A DNA stretch of 58,146 nt from Synechococcus sp. RedBA-s (GCF_024345495.1 NZ_JAGQBF010000020.1:1-58146), one strand, 5' to 3'; counted from the first letter of the stretch, positions 9,151 through 19,104 are shown. Notes: generated by a model from the sequence alone, not told the origin. Program-made: numbers and translations.

Positions 9151-10734
9151 ATGGCGGACCCGAGCCTGGCAACACCTTCACAGGCACTGCGGCGACCGCC
9201 GGCGGCCCCCTGGATCTGGTGGCTGTTGTTGTTCCTGGCGGGTGTCTTCAGCCGCTGGCTTACCCGCACCGAGCTGGTGCAGGCCTGGGATGCGGGCAAT
9301 TTCGTGTTGGCGCTCACCGACTTCGACCTGGATCGCCATCAGCCCCACCTGCCCGGTTGCTTCTGGTGGCTGATCAGTCTCGGGCGCCTCAGCCTGCCGC
9401 TCACCGGCGGCAACGGGGTGGCGGCACTGGAGCTGGTGAATGCCCTGGTGTCGGCGGCGGCGCTGCCCTTCGGCTGGATTCTGGCCCGGCGCTGGGGGGG
9501 GCAGCGGGCAGCCTGGTGGATGGTGGTGCTGCTGTTCAGCAGCCCCCTGCTCTGGTTCTATGCCAGCCAACCGCTCAGCTACGGCACCGAGCTGGGCTGG
9601 GTCATGGCGATCGCCTGCTGTGCCTGGTTCGTGGCCGAAGGGGACCCGCGCTTCCTGCCGCCGCTGGCGCTGCTGATGGCCACCGCCGGTGGCATCCGCC
9701 CGAACACCCCCATCTTTCTCTTCCCCCTGGTGCTGGTCTGCTGCCTCAGGGGCTGGCGTCGGGGCCTGCAGGCCTGGCGGCTGCTGCTGGCTGTGGCCCT
9801 CGGTCTCGGGGTCCTGGCGTGGTGGGGCCAGGCCTTCCTCGAGGAGGCGGGTGGGCTGGAGGCGTTCTGGTCGCAGTTGATGGCCTGGAAGGGGGACCAT
9901 TCCCAGCAGGCCGCCGACCGTGGGCTGCTCGGCAACGGTTGGTTGCTGATCCGCACGTTGGCGCTCACGGCACCCGCTGGGCTGGGCCTGGCCCTGGGCA
10001 CCAGCTGGGCTGGGCCCGCCGCCAAGTCCCCAGGACCGCTGCCGCGGCTGGAGCGGCTCTGGCGGTGCTGGTTCATCGCCCTCTGGGCGCTCCCCTCGGT
10101 GTTCTATCTGCTGGTGGTGCACTTCACCCGCATGGGCCATGCCACCACCATTCTTCCGGCCCTGGTGTTGCTGTTGGCTGCCCGTCTGGCGGAGAGGGCC
10201 GACGGTGGCGGGGCGCTGCGCTGGCCCCGGCCGCTGCTGCTGGTGCTGGCCCTCCAATGCGCCCTTTTTCTGCTGGTGCCCGGTGATCGCTTCCTGGAGA
10301 ATCTGCGCTCCTACGATCACGACTGGGGCCTGGCGATCCGCGCGGTGAAGCGCTTCGATCCAGCTACCACCCTGGTGGTGGTGACCGGCCGCTCCAACCG
10401 CCGTGCCTACCGCCTGCCCTCGGTGCATCTCCCCGCCTACGACCACGGTGAGGCGGATCTGGTGCTCGACCAACGGGACGAGAGCATTGAGGTGCTCCCA
10501 CCGCTGCAGCGGGTGCTGCTGCTCGATCGCGGGCTCTCGGTGCAGCCTGGCGATGTGCCGGGCGGACGGTTCGAGGCTCTGATCCCCGGGCGGCTGCAGC
10601 TGATCGAGGTGGCGGTGCCCGCCTCCGGCCTGGAGGTGTTCCGCCGGCAGGTGAAGCCCCTGCGCCCGACCCAGCCGGCCCCCTCTGAGTCAGCCCCGCC
10701 TGAGTTGGCCCCGGAGGTGGCTCCCTCACCATGA
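9151..10734 (+). CDS. Polytopic membrane protein, glycosyltransferase family 39-like
   Basis: The 527-residue protein has about nine to ten hydrophobic segments and an early extracytoplasmic loop with acidic residues (AWDAGNF, residues 46-52, and DFDLDRHQPHLPG, 57-69). This resembles the first catalytic loop of GT-C mannosyl/arabinosyltransferases that use lipid-linked sugars. The C-terminal 60 residues are soluble and rich in Pro, Ser and Glu. Acceptor and donor cannot be read from sequence. It starts 3 bp after purE and overlaps the following AI-2E family gene by 4 bp, so the three are likely one transcript. An unrelated polytopic protein remains possible. Confidence 0.6.
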   Translation: MADPSLATPSQALRRPPAAPWIWWLLLFLAGVFSRWLTRTELVQAWDAGNFVLALTDFDLDRHQPHLPGCFWWLISLGRLSLPLTGGNGVAALELVNALVSAAALPFGWILARRWGGQRAAWWMVVLLFSSPLLWFYASQPLSYGTELGWVMAIACCAWFVAEGDPRFLPPLALLMATAGGIRPNTPIFLFPLVLVCCLRGWRRGLQAWRLLLAVALGLGVLAWWGQAFLEEAGGLEAFWSQLMAWKGDHSQQAADRGLLGNGWLLIRTLALTAPAGLGLALGTSWAGPAAKSPGPLPRLERLWRCWFIALWALPSVFYLLVVHFTRMGHATTILPALVLLLAARLAERADGGGALRWPRPLLLVLALQCALFLLVPGDRFLENLRSYDHDWGLAIRAVKRFDPATTLVVVTGRSNRRAYRLPSVHLPAYDHGEADLVLDQRDESIEVLPPLQRVLLLDRGLSVQPGDVPGGRFEALIPGRLQLIEVAVPASGLEVFRRQVKPLRPTQPAPSESAPPELAPEVAPSP

Positions 10735-11870
10735 TCCGGCCGGCCCCGTTCACCGCCTGGCAGCGGCTGGGCCTGGCCCTGCCCCTGCTGGTGCTCAATT
10801 TCTGGGTGCTGCGTCAGCTGTTGCTGCCGCTGGCACCTTTTCCGGCGCTGTTTCTCACCGCGGCGCTGATTGCTTTTCTGCTGGATCTGCCCAGCCGCTG
10901 GCTGACGGGTCGCGGCCTGCCGCGACCCCTGGCCCTGGTGCTGGTGCTGGGCCTGGGGCTTCTGGTGCTGGTGCTGGTGGCCCTCTGGATCATTCCCCTG
11001 CTGGTGGAGCAGCTGGCAGATCTGCTCACGGCTCTGCCGGGCTGGTTTACCCAGGCGGAAACCCTGCTCAACCAGGCCCAGGCCTGGGCCGTGGAGCATG
11101 GCCTGCCGGCAGATTTCGGTGACCTCAGCAGTGACCTGCTGACCCGCTCCACCCAATTCGCCTCGCAGCTGAGCCAGAAGCTCTTGGCACTCCTCGGTGC
11201 CACCCTCACCCTGACGATCAACAGCGTGATCGTGATCGTGCTGGCCATCTTTCTGTTGCTGGGCGGCGAGTCGATCAGCCGCGGCCTGGCCCGCTGGTTG
11301 CCCGCCAGCTGGCGGGAGATGGTGCTGGGCACCGTGAACCGCACCTTTCGTGGTTACTTCGGCGGCCAGGTGATCCTGGCGCTGATCCTCAGCGCGGCCC
11401 AGATCGTGGTCTTCACCCTGCTGGGGATTCCCTATGGCGTGCTCTTTGCCGTGGCGATCGGCTTCACCACCTTGATCCCCTATGCCAGCGCCTTCACCAT
11501 CGTGCTGGTGAGCCTGCTGCTGGCACTGGAGGATCCCAGCACCGGCCTGGAGGTGCTGGCGGTGGCGATCGCCGTGGGCCAGGTGGTCGACCAGGGGATC
11601 CAGCCCCGCTTGATGGGCAAGATCGTGGGACTCCAGCCGGCCTGGCTGCTGCTCAGCCTGCCGGTCGGGGCCAGGATCGGCAGCCTGCTCGGCCTGGGCG
11701 ACCTGCTCGGTCTGCTGCTGGCGGTTCCGGTGGCCAGCTGTCTCAAGGCGTTCCTCGATGAGGTGGCCCGTCGCCTGGGGCTGCCGGAGCCGGATCTGCT
11801 GCTGAACCGGCCGGCCACAGCACCGGGCCTCAGCCCGCCGCGATCAACCCCTGGCCCTCCAGGTAACTGA
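10731..11870 (+). CDS. AI-2E family transporter (PerM/TqsA-like membrane protein)
   Basis: The 379-residue protein has the family layout: two to three N-terminal membrane helices, a mostly soluble segment of about 60 residues (around 85-140), then a cluster of hydrophobic helices with the conserved [18 protein letters not shown] region and a final [14 protein letters not shown] helix. Members export varied small molecules or ions, and the substrate here is unknown. The ATGA overlap with the upstream glycosyltransferase-like gene suggests translational coupling. Its 3' end overlaps the convergent cysC gene by 41 bp. Confidence 0.85.
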   Translation: MIRPAPFTAWQRLGLALPLLVLNFWVLRQLLLPLAPFPALFLTAALIAFLLDLPSRWLTGRGLPRPLALVLVLGLGLLVLVLVALWIIPLLVEQLADLLTALPGWFTQAETLLNQAQAWAVEHGLPADFGDLSSDLLTRSTQFASQLSQKLLALLGATLTLTINSVIVIVLAIFLLLGGESISRGLARWLPASWREMVLGTVNRTFRGYFGGQVILALILSAAQIVVFTLLGIPYGVLFAVAIGFTTLIPYASAFTIVLVSLLLALEDPSTGLEVLAVAIAVGQVVDQGIQPRLMGKIVGLQPAWLLLSLPVGARIGSLLGLGDLLGLLLAVPVASCLKAFLDEVARRLGLPEPDLLLNRPATAPGLSPPRSTPGPPGN

Positions 11871-12468
11871 TCACCTCGGCCACGTTGTCCTGGAGCCTGC
11901 CGCCGGTGTCGATGCGCAGCTCAGGCGACTCCGGCGCTTCGTAGGGGCTGGAGATGCCGGTGAACTCCTTGATCTCGCCGGCGCGGGCCTTGGCGTAGAG
12001 CCCCTTGGGATCGCGCTGCTCACAGACCGCCAGCTCAGCGGCACAGTGGATCTCGATGAAATCATCGCTCTCCACCAGGGCCCGGGCCCGATCGCGGTCG
12101 GCGCGGAAGGGCGAAACGAAGGCGGTGAGGGTGATCACACCGGCGTCGAGGAAGAGCTTGGCCACCTCGCCGATGCGGCGGATGTTCTCTTCGCGGTCGG
12201 CATCGGAGAAGCCCAGATCGCAGCAGAGACCATGGCGCACGTTGTCTCCATCGAGCAGGTAAGTGGCCAGCCCCCGCTGGAACAGCTCCACATTGACGGC
12301 GTTGGCCAGGGTGCTCTTGCCGGCGCCCGAGAGCCCCGTGAACCAAAGGATGGCGCTGCGGTGGCCCCGCTGGCTGGCGCGGGAGTCGCGGTCCACCGCG
12401 GCCTCATGCCAGACGATGTTGGTGGCTTTGCTGTTGGAGGCTTTGCTGTCGGTGGGGGAGCTGGTCAT
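11830..12468 (-). CDS. cysC: Adenylylsulfate kinase (APS kinase)
   Basis: CysC phosphorylates APS to PAPS using ATP in sulfate assimilation. The 212-residue product has the Walker A loop GLSGAGKST at residues 45-53, the [12 protein letters not shown]-binding motif, and the [13 protein letters not shown] and [22 protein letters not shown] segments typical of the family. The first 20 residues, rich in Ser and Lys, are probably disordered. It is a single-domain kinase without fused ATP sulfurylase. The 3' end overlaps the convergent AI-2E gene by 41 bp. Confidence 0.95.
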   Translation of the reverse strand: MTSSPTDSKASNSKATNIVWHEAAVDRDSRASQRGHRSAILWFTGLSGAGKSTLANAVNVELFQRGLATYLLDGDNVRHGLCCDLGFSDADREENIRRIGEVAKLFLDAGVITLTAFVSPFRADRDRARALVESDDFIEIHCAAELAVCEQRDPKGLYAKARAGEIKEFTGISSPYEAPESPELRIDTGGRLQDNVAEVISYLEGQGLIAAG

Positions 12469-12554
12469 CGACGGCGTGGGTGGGGGGAAGTGCGCTGGGG
12501 CGATCGTCTCACCTTTGCGCCACCCCTGGCGATAGGCCGTGACGCCGCAGCTGC

Positions 12555-12908
12555 TCAGCCCCCCGCCTGCTTGGGTCGGAAGCCTTCAGCCGTGAGCGTC
12601 TCCAGGCAGGTGCTCAGCTGATCCCCCTGCAGTTCGATCACGCCGTCCTTGAGGGTGCCACCACTACCGGCTGTGGCTTTGAGCCGTTTCAGCAGGACCC
12701 GGGCGTCGCTGTCGCTGATCTCCAGGCCGGTGATGGCCGTCACGGTCTTGCCGCCCTTGCCCGCCTTCGTGCGCTGCACCCGCACCCGTTGCTGCGCTCG
12801 GGCCGGGGCCGCCGCCCCCGCAGCCTCGGGCCGGGCGGTGCTCACCGCTGCGCTGAATTCCTGCCAGCCTCCCTTGCCCATGGCGCCCATTGCCGCTACG
12901 CCTTCCAT
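12555..12908 (-). CDS. yciH: SUI1/YciH family translation factor (eIF1-like)
   Basis: The C-terminal 75 residues form a SUI1 domain, with the basic loop and segments [27 protein letters not shown] and a final FRPKQAGG. Bacterial YciH resembles eIF1 and is thought to affect start-codon fidelity at the 30S subunit. The frame stays open upstream to 13124, but that part is Pro/Arg-rich and unlike the family. The ATG at 12908 is preserved here because AGGGG lies nine bases upstream. The ATG at 12881 (MGKGGWQEF) is the alternative and starts the conserved part. The gene is divergent from trpB. Confidence 0.8.
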   Translation of the reverse strand: MEGVAAMGAMGKGGWQEFSAAVSTARPEAAGAAAPARAQQRVRVQRTKAGKGGKTVTAITGLEISDSDARVLLKRLKATAGSGGTLKDGVIELQGDQLSTCLETLTAEGFRPKQAGG

Positions 12909-12955
12909 CACAGCGCACCCCTGAGCTTTTGGATCTGCCGCCCGTTCGCTTCGAG

Positions 12956-13150
12956 ATGCTGCGCCTGAACCTGAACCCCAGCCCGGCGGCGCCGGCCTGC
13001 ATCCCGGCGCCAGGGTCGGATGCCCAGGTCCTGAGTTTTTCGATGGTGGAGGCGCCCCCCTGCCGCGATCCCTCTGCGCGGCTGGCCGTTGATGAGCCCC
13101 CGGGCTGGACCCTGCCGCCGCCACCGGTGCCGCCGCGGCCCACTTCCTAG
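12956..13150 (+). CDS. Possible small proline-rich ORF upstream of trpB
   Basis: A 64-codon reading frame beginning [10 protein letters not shown] and ending in a proline-rich tail ([11 protein letters not shown]) fills part of the 268-bp gap between the yciH and trpB starts. It ends 26 bp before trpB. I recognise no family and see no clear ribosome-binding site, and open frames of this length are common by chance at this GC content. It could be a real small protein or leader, but most likely this stretch is only the divergent regulatory region. Confidence 0.15.
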   Translation: MLRLNLNPSPAAPACIPAPGSDAQVLSFSMVEAPPCRDPSARLAVDEPPGWTLPPPPVPPRPTS

Positions 13151-13176
13151 GCTGGAGTCACCCCGATCGATCGCCG

Positions 13177-14457
13177 GTGACGAGCACCCTTCCCCCGATC
13201 CCCCAGGATTCCGCTGCCCTCGCCGGTGCCGCTGCCCTGGAGGAGGGGGCCCGCCCCAACGCGCAGGGCCGCTTCGGGCGCTATGGCGGCCAGTATGTGC
13301 CTGAAACCCTGATGCCGGCCCTGGCGGAGCTGGAGCAGGCGGCGGCGGAGGCCTGGGCTGATTCCGCCTTCACCAGCCGGCTTGATCACCTGCTCAAGAC
13401 CTATGTGGGCCGCCCTTCGCCGCTCTACGAAGCCGAGCGGCTCAGTGCCCACTACCGGCGCCCCGAAGGCGGTCCCCGCATCTGGCTGAAGCGCGAAGAC
13501 CTCAACCACACCGGTGCCCACAAGATCAACAACGCCCTGGGTCAGGCGCTGCTGGCCCTGCGCATGGGCAAGAAACGGATCATTGCCGAAACCGGCGCCG
13601 GCCAGCACGGGGTGGCCACCGCCACCGTCTGTGCCCGCTTCGGCCTGGAGTGCGTGGTTTACATGGGCGCTGAGGACATGCGCCGCCAGGCCCTGAATGT
13701 GTTCCGGATGCGGCTGCTGGGCGCCACGGTGGAACCGGTCACGGCCGGCACCGCCACCCTCAAGGATGCCACCAGCGAAGCCATCCGCGACTGGGTGACC
13801 AACGTCGAGAGCACCCACTACATCCTGGGGTCAGTGGCTGGACCCCACCCCTACCCGATGCTGGTGCGCGATTTTCACGCGGTGATCGGCGAGGAAACCA
13901 AGGTCCAGTGTCAGGCCGCCTTCGGCCGGCTGCCCGATGTGCTGCTGGCTTGCGTGGGCGGTGGCTCCAACGCCATGGGCCTCTTCCACCCCTTCGTCAC
14001 CGACACCTCCGTGCGCCTGATCGGCGTGGAGGCCGCCGGTGATGGCGTGGCCACGGGCCGCCATGCCGCCACGATCACCGAAGGCAGGGTGGGGGTGCTG
14101 CACGGGGCCATGAGCCTCTTGCTCCAGGACGAGCAGGGTCAGGTGCAGGAGGCCCACTCCATCAGCGCCGGTCTCGATTACCCCGGCGTCGGCCCGGAGC
14201 ACAGCTATTTGCAGGAGCTGGGCCGCGCCGAGTACGCCGCCGTCACCGACCAGGAGGCCCTCGATGCGCTGCAACGGGTGAGTCTGCTAGAAGGCATCAT
14301 TCCAGCCCTGGAAACGGCCCACGCCTTCGCCTGGCTGGAACAGCTCTGTCCCACCCTGGCGCCGGGCACCGAGCTGGTGATCAACCTCTCCGGCCGCGGC
14401 GACAAGGATGTGACCACGGTGGCCGAGCGGCTGGGGGATCAACTGGCCGGTGGCTGA
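13177..14457 (+). CDS. trpB: Tryptophan synthase beta chain
   Basis: TrpB joins indole and serine to make tryptophan with PLP. The 426-residue protein is a normal TrpB1 type. The N-terminal [17 protein letters not shown] segment is present, the PLP lysine is Lys116 in HTGAHKINN, and [13 protein letters not shown] binds the cofactor phosphate. The C-terminal NLSGRGDKD motif is intact. The start is GTG, 30 residues before the conserved core. trpA is not in the window, so alpha and beta subunits are encoded apart, as is usual in cyanobacteria. Confidence 0.95.
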   Translation: MTSTLPPIPQDSAALAGAAALEEGARPNAQGRFGRYGGQYVPETLMPALAELEQAAAEAWADSAFTSRLDHLLKTYVGRPSPLYEAERLSAHYRRPEGGPRIWLKREDLNHTGAHKINNALGQALLALRMGKKRIIAETGAGQHGVATATVCARFGLECVVYMGAEDMRRQALNVFRMRLLGATVEPVTAGTATLKDATSEAIRDWVTNVESTHYILGSVAGPHPYPMLVRDFHAVIGEETKVQCQAAFGRLPDVLLACVGGGSNAMGLFHPFVTDTSVRLIGVEAAGDGVATGRHAATITEGRVGVLHGAMSLLLQDEQGQVQEAHSISAGLDYPGVGPEHSYLQELGRAEYAAVTDQEALDALQRVSLLEGIIPALETAHAFAWLEQLCPTLAPGTELVINLSGRGDKDVTTVAERLGDQLAGG

Positions 14458-14479
14458 TCTGCTGATCTGATCCCTAGCC

Positions 14480-15295
14480 TCAGGCCCCGGGGGGCTGGGG
14501 CTGCTCCCAGGGGAAGCGGGGCAGCTTCTCCATGGCCTGGCGCTGGGTTTCGATCCAGATCCTGTTGATCTCGGAGATTTCCTTGGCACCCCGCTCCAGC
14601 TTCTGGTAATTGGCCACCGCCAGGCTGTCGCGGGGGTAGAGCGCCACCTCGAAGGGGGGGCCCACGGTGAGGTTGGAGCGGCGGGTGATCACCTGCGACA
14701 CCAGGCAGAGCCGGGCGGCATCCTCCAGCGACATCCGGCAGTGCCCCACCGAATCAAGCGGGGGCTTGCCGTACTTGCTCTCGCCGATCTGCAGGAAGGG
14801 TGTCTCCGGCGTGGCCATGATCGCGTTGCCCTGGGGGTAGATCAGGTACAGACCATGGGGCTGGCCGGCGATCTGGCCGCCGAGGATGAAGCTGGCCTCA
14901 CCGCTGGCACCCACCTGGTGCAGTGCCGAGTGGTTCTCGTTCTGCACTTCCACACTCAGCCGGCCGATGTAAGCGGCCACCTCGAACAGGTAGCTGGCGC
15001 TGAGCAGATCGTGCTGCCTGGAGGGCCCGCCGGAACCCCCCTGGCCCATCAACGGCAATCCCGCCAGGGGCGGCCCCTCACGCCGGGCCTGGTTCAGGTC
15101 GCGCTTGATGTGGTTGATCACCGCCTGGGTGGTGGCCAGGTTGCCGGCGGCCAGCAGCATGAACAGCCGATCGGGTGCCGGCTCGAAGGTGTGCAGCTTC
15201 CGGTACGACGAGATGTAGTCGACACCGGCGTTGGTGCGGGAGTCGGAGGCCATCACCAGGCCGTCTTCCAACCAGAACCCGACGCAATAGGTCAT
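14480..15295 (-). CDS. Anbu-type proteasome-like peptidase (ancestral beta subunit)
   Basis: The 271-residue product begins MTYCVGF with the DGLVMASDSRTNAGVD segment shortly after. These are hallmarks of Anbu, an Ntn-hydrolase related to proteasome beta subunits and HslV. Removal of Met1 would expose Thr2 as the N-terminal nucleophile. The rest keeps the family pattern (AAGNLATTQAV, GGQIAGQPHGLYLIYPQGN, FLQIGESKYGKPPLD). Anbu is often found with an ATP-grasp protein, an alpha-E protein and a transglutaminase, but none of these is adjacent. Instead it starts 12 bp after hrcA on the same strand, suggesting cotranscription with a heat-shock regulator. The substrate is unknown. Confidence 0.85.
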   Translation of the reverse strand: MTYCVGFWLEDGLVMASDSRTNAGVDYISSYRKLHTFEPAPDRLFMLLAAGNLATTQAVINHIKRDLNQARREGPPLAGLPLMGQGGSGGPSRQHDLLSASYLFEVAAYIGRLSVEVQNENHSALHQVGASGEASFILGGQIAGQPHGLYLIYPQGNAIMATPETPFLQIGESKYGKPPLDSVGHCRMSLEDAARLCLVSQVITRRSNLTVGPPFEVALYPRDSLAVANYQKLERGAKEISEINRIWIETQRQAMEKLPRFPWEQPQPPGA

Positions 15296-15307
15296 CCCCT
15301 TGGGGCC

Positions 15308-16309
15308 TCAGCTGAGCAGACGCTGCAGGCTAGAGGCCACCGAACGTACCGCTGAGAGGGCCGTGGCGTAGGCCATGCGCATGGGGCCCAGCAACGCCAC
15401 CTGGCCTTCACTGCCGTCGCCGCTCCGGTAGGTGGCCCGCACTAGCGCGCAATGGTGCAGGGCGGGGTGGGGATGCTCCGCACCGATCCAGATGCCCTCC
15501 AGCTGCTGTTCTCTGTCCGGGCGCAGCAGGCGCAGAGGCTCCTCCTCCACCAGCTGCAGCAGGGGCCTGAGATCGGCACTGCGGCTGAATTCGGGCTGCC
15601 CCAGCAGTCCGCCCAGACCCACCACCACGGCACTGTCGCCCTCACTGATCCGGGCCTGACGGTGGCTGCGCAGGGCCTGGCGCAGCACGCCGCCGCTGTT
15701 GCGCAGCTGGGAGGGGAGGTTCTCCCAGCGGATCTGGCCCCCGGGAGGGCGATCCAGCTCCGACTGCAGCCACCCCTCCAGGGCCGGCAGCTCCGGGCTG
15801 ACCCCAGGGGGCAGGTGCAGGTTGAGGCTGCTGGCCACCAGCGCGTTCTCCACCAGCAGCACCAGCAGTCGCTCAGCGTTGGCCACCAGCCGAAGGGATT
15901 GCAGCCGTGATTCAGCCAGCTGCGGTGGGGTGATCAGGCTCATCAGCCCGGTGAGATCGGCCAGGCGCCGCGCCAGGTGCAGCAACAGATCATCGAGGGC
16001 AGCCCACTGCAGGCTCAGGCCCAGCAATTCCCGCTGCAGTTGCACGGCCCCGGCACCGGGAGCTGGTAACAGCTCATTCACGTAGAGGCGGTAGCCCTTC
16101 TGGCTGGGGATGCGACCGGCCGAAGTGTGGGGCTGCAGCAACAGGCCCCGCTGCTCCAGGGCTCCCATGGTGGAGCGCACCGTGGCGGCGCTGGCGGCCA
16201 GGCCGAAGCGTCGGATCAGGGTGCGACTGCCCACGGGCTCCATCGTGTCGACGTAGTGATGCACCGTGGCCTGCAACACCTGCTGCTGGCGCTGGGGCAG
16301 GGCGATCAA
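15308..16309 (-). CDS. hrcA: Heat-inducible transcription repressor HrcA
   Basis: HrcA binds CIRCE operators to repress groE-type chaperone genes. The 333-residue product has the N-terminal winged-helix region (QVLQATVHHYVDTMEPVGSRTLIRRFGL, then SAATVRSTMGALEQRGLL and PHTSAGRIPSQKGYRLYV), followed by the long GAF-like and inserted dimerisation domains. The start codon is TTG. No CIRCE-like repeat is visible upstream, so autoregulation is not evident here. The Anbu peptidase gene follows after 12 bp. Confidence 0.95.
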   Translation of the reverse strand: MIALPQRQQQVLQATVHHYVDTMEPVGSRTLIRRFGLAASAATVRSTMGALEQRGLLLQPHTSAGRIPSQKGYRLYVNELLPAPGAGAVQLQRELLGLSLQWAALDDLLLHLARRLADLTGLMSLITPPQLAESRLQSLRLVANAERLLVLLVENALVASSLNLHLPPGVSPELPALEGWLQSELDRPPGGQIRWENLPSQLRNSGGVLRQALRSHRQARISEGDSAVVVGLGGLLGQPEFSRSADLRPLLQLVEEEPLRLLRPDREQQLEGIWIGAEHPHPALHHCALVRATYRSGDGSEGQVALLGPMRMAYATALSAVRSVASSLQRLLS

Positions 16310-16410
16310 ATGCGCATCGGCGGACGGTCAGGAGTTGATGGTACGGAGAAAGTCGCCACTGCAGCCAGTCCGCGGCCCTCACGCGGCAATCCAGCAGCGC
16401 TGATCGGGCT

Positions 16411-16761
16411 TCAGTAACGCGGCACCGAGGGATCCGCCTCCACGCTCCAGGCGTCGATGCCCCCCTGCAGGTTGAGTACGTCGTCGTAGCCCTGGGCCTC
16501 CATCAACCAGCAGGCGAACTGCCAGCTGCGGATTCCGGCATGGCAGAGCACCACTACGGTCCGGTCGCGACCGATCAGGCTCTCGATGCGCTCCACCCAC
16601 TCGGCTGAGCGGCTGAGCGGCAGATGCAGCACGGGCTCCTGCAGCGAGGCCATCTCCAGCTCAGCCGGCTCGCGCACGTCCACCAGCAGCAGCGGTTCGC
16701 CGGCCTGCAGCCGTTGCTGGAGTTCGTTGGCGCGGATCGCCCGGGGGGTCGGGGTGGTCAT
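16411..16761 (-). CDS. Rhodanese-like sulfurtransferase
   Basis: A single rhodanese domain of 116 residues, with LLVDVREPAELEMA at about 25-38 and the active-site loop CHAGIRS beginning at Cys73. The loop length and intact cysteine fit an active GlpE/ThiI-type sulfurtransferase rather than a phosphatase-like Cdc25 loop. The physiological sulfur acceptor is unknown. The frame stays open far upstream, antisense to the DUF3352 gene, so the start is placed at the ATG before TTPTPRAIRANE. Divergent from DUF3352, 96 bp apart. Confidence 0.85.
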   Translation of the reverse strand: MTTPTPRAIRANELQQRLQAGEPLLLVDVREPAELEMASLQEPVLHLPLSRSAEWVERIESLIGRDRTVVVLCHAGIRSWQFACWLMEAQGYDDVLNLQGGIDAWSVEADPSVPRY

Positions 16762-16857
16762 GGCATCGATGGTGACGGGATCGGCTGCGCACTGGGCCCT
16801 GGGGCTGTCAGCCGGCATGGCCATGGATGAAGATGACAGAACCCCTGAGTGCGGCGC

Positions 16858-18504
16858 ATGAAGGTTCGCCCCTTCCTGGCTGCTGTGCTGACGGCAGCAC
16901 TGCTTCTGCTCTCCCTGGGGGGAGGCTTCTGGTGGCTGGCTCTGCGCCAGAGTCCCATGCGCCTGGAGCGGCAGCCGTTGCACCTGCCCCTGGCTGCCCG
17001 TTTCGTGCCGCGCAGCGCGCTGCTCAGTCTTCACCTGCTGGTGGAACCCGACGACCTGGTGGCCTACGCCAGGGCCGTGGCACCTCCGCGCCAACGTCGG
17101 GATGCGGCCGAGCTGATGCTGAACCTGCGCGATGGCGCCTTCGCTACGGCCGGCCTCGACTACTCCAGCGAACTGGCCGGCTGGCTGGGTCCAGACACCA
17201 GCCTGGCGGTGATCGCCCCTGAGGGGAGTGGGGGGGCAACGGGTTGGCTGCTGGCGCTGGGTTGCCGCGAACCGGAGGGCGCCCGCCGCTTCCTGCAGCG
17301 CTTCTGGCAGTCCCGCAGCCTGGCGGGCACCGCCCTGCAGATCAGCAGTTACCGGGGCATGGGGCTGATCAGCGGCCGCGGCGCCCTGGTGGGTGAGTCG
17401 AGCCAGCCCCTGGCCACGGCCCTGATCGACGACCAGCTGGTGCTGATCGCCTCCGGCCGCGGGGTGCTGGAGCAGGCCCTTGATGTGTCTCAGATCGAGG
17501 AACTCAACCAGGCGGGGCAGGCCTCGCTCCAGGCCGCCGTGGACCGGCTGGAGCGGGGTGTGGTCCTGCTCACCGCCCGCCCGCAGGCCTTCAGCGACTG
17601 GCTCGATCTTCCTCCAGCCTTGGCGGGGGTTGAGGGGATCGGTGAACTGGTGGCGGCCCTGGTGCCTGACGGCCGCAGCCTGCAGCTGCAGGCGCTGCTG
17701 CCCGTTCGTCAGGCCTTGTCGCCGCTCCAGCTGGATCCGCTCCCCGACCTGCTCGGCCAGCTCAGCGGGCCGGTGGCGAGCCTGGCTCTGCTCCAGGATC
17801 CGGCCTCCCTGCTGGCGGATCCTGCTGATCAGGCCGATCCGGCCAGCGCTGATCTCTGGACGGCCCTGGTGGGGCCGCTGTTGCGACAGAGCCTCGCTCA
17901 GCTCGATGGGCCGCTGCCGTCGCTGGTGGCGGCCGCCGACCACGGCCCTTTGCTGGGGCTGCGCCGCAAGGACGACTGGCTGCTCGCCACCGCCGCCTCG
18001 GCCCTTGGCAGCGAGGACCTCAGCCCCGCCCTGGCCCAGCAGGGCTACAGCCCAGCGCCCCTGGCCCGCTCGGGCCAGACCCTGCAGGTCTGGAGCCGCC
18101 TGGAAGCCCGCCCCGGCAAAGGTGATCCCGACCGGTTGCAGGCCACCTTGGCCGGTGTCCGCTTCGACCAGGGCGACACCTCCTGGTGGGGCGAGGGACT
18201 GGCGGCGCTCGACGACCAGCTGCAGGATCGCCAGGCCCCCCGGCAGCGGATCGAGCAACTGCAGACCCTGGGCCGCCGGGACGCTCCCCTACAGGCGGCC
18301 TTCGCCGCCGTGCCCTCCCGGGGCCTGCTGGCCCCCTGGCATCCCTGGCAACTGGTCTCCAGCCTGGTGGGCCGTCCGCTGGTGGATGGGGTGGAGGGTC
18401 TGGCCTTCAGCCTGGCGATCCAGCCACCCCTGCTGGAGGAGGCGCCGCCACCGTTGGGCCCGTCGTCCCTGCTGGCCCTGCGGGCCCGCCTGGAGCTGGG
18501 TTGA
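16858..18504 (+). CDS. DUF3352 domain-containing protein
   Basis: The 548-residue product has one N-terminal membrane helix (about residues 7-27, FLAAVLTAALLLLSLGGGFWWLAL), then a large extracytoplasmic region starting with FVPRSALLSLHLLVEP. This matches the start of cyanobacterial DUF3352 proteins, whose members open with a statement of protein or lipid capture that is not yet functionally assigned. It is Leu/Ala-rich and has no catalytic motif that I recognise. A GTG three codons upstream (16849) is an alternative start. The SixA-like gene begins 2 bp after its stop. Confidence 0.75.
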   Translation: MKVRPFLAAVLTAALLLLSLGGGFWWLALRQSPMRLERQPLHLPLAARFVPRSALLSLHLLVEPDDLVAYARAVAPPRQRRDAAELMLNLRDGAFATAGLDYSSELAGWLGPDTSLAVIAPEGSGGATGWLLALGCREPEGARRFLQRFWQSRSLAGTALQISSYRGMGLISGRGALVGESSQPLATALIDDQLVLIASGRGVLEQALDVSQIEELNQAGQASLQAAVDRLERGVVLLTARPQAFSDWLDLPPALAGVEGIGELVAALVPDGRSLQLQALLPVRQALSPLQLDPLPDLLGQLSGPVASLALLQDPASLLADPADQADPASADLWTALVGPLLRQSLAQLDGPLPSLVAAADHGPLLGLRRKDDWLLATAASALGSEDLSPALAQQGYSPAPLARSGQTLQVWSRLEARPGKGDPDRLQATLAGVRFDQGDTSWWGEGLAALDDQLQDRQAPRQRIEQLQTLGRRDAPLQAAFAAVPSRGLLAPWHPWQLVSSLVGRPLVDGVEGLAFSLAIQPPLLEEAPPPLGPSSLLALRARLELG

Positions 18505-18506
18505 CC

Positions 18507-19037
18507 ATGGCCAGGCGTTCCCTGCTGCTGCTGCGCCATGGCCTCGCCGAGGAGCGCCAGGCGCCTGGCCCCGGTGCGCGGCCCGACGGTGAGCGCCCCC
18601 TGACGGAGCGAGGCAGGCAGCGGACGACCGCGGTGGTGCGGCGGCTCAAGCAGCTGGAGTTGGCCTGCGATCAGCTGCTGTGCAGTCCGCTGCTGCGGGC
18701 GCTGCAGACCGCCCAGATCGCCCGCGAGCAGGGCCTCTGCGCTGCCTTGGCGATCGCGACGGGACTGAGCCCCGATGCCGACCCGCTGCCGCTGCTGGAG
18801 CAATGGCTGGCCCCAGATGGCCCCCTGGCCGCCGGTGGCCGCCTGGGGCTGGTGGGCCATGAGCCCGACCTCAGCGTCCTGGCCGCCCGCCTCTGCGGCG
18901 CCCCCCCAGGCGCTCTGCGCCTGAAGAAGGCCGGAGTGGCCCTGCTGGAGTGGCCAGTCACCGCTGGTGGCTCCCCTCTGCCGCTGGTGGGCCGCGGCTG
19001 TTTGCGCCTGCTGATCAGCCCCGCTTGCCTCATCTGA
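18507..19037 (+). CDS. SixA-type histidine phosphatase
   Basis: The 176-residue protein belongs to the phosphoglycerate mutase-like branch-1 histidine phosphatases. The catalytic motif LLLLRHG places the phospho-accepting His at residue 11. A second Arg follows in CSPLLRALQTAQ, and the second catalytic His lies in LGLVGHEPDLS. SixA removes phosphate from phosphohistidine on HPt domains or on the PTSNtr protein in other bacteria. The substrate here is unknown. It starts 2 bp after the DUF3352 gene, so the two are probably cotranscribed. Confidence 0.85.
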   Translation: MARRSLLLLRHGLAEERQAPGPGARPDGERPLTERGRQRTTAVVRRLKQLELACDQLLCSPLLRALQTAQIAREQGLCAALAIATGLSPDADPLPLLEQWLAPDGPLAAGGRLGLVGHEPDLSVLAARLCGAPPGALRLKKAGVALLEWPVTAGGSPLPLVGRGCLRLLISPACLI

Positions 19038-19104
19038 GCACTGGTCTGCAGGGCTACGGCAGGGGGCGGAGCCTCGACCTAGCTTCGGGTCCAAAGCAGG
19101 GACG

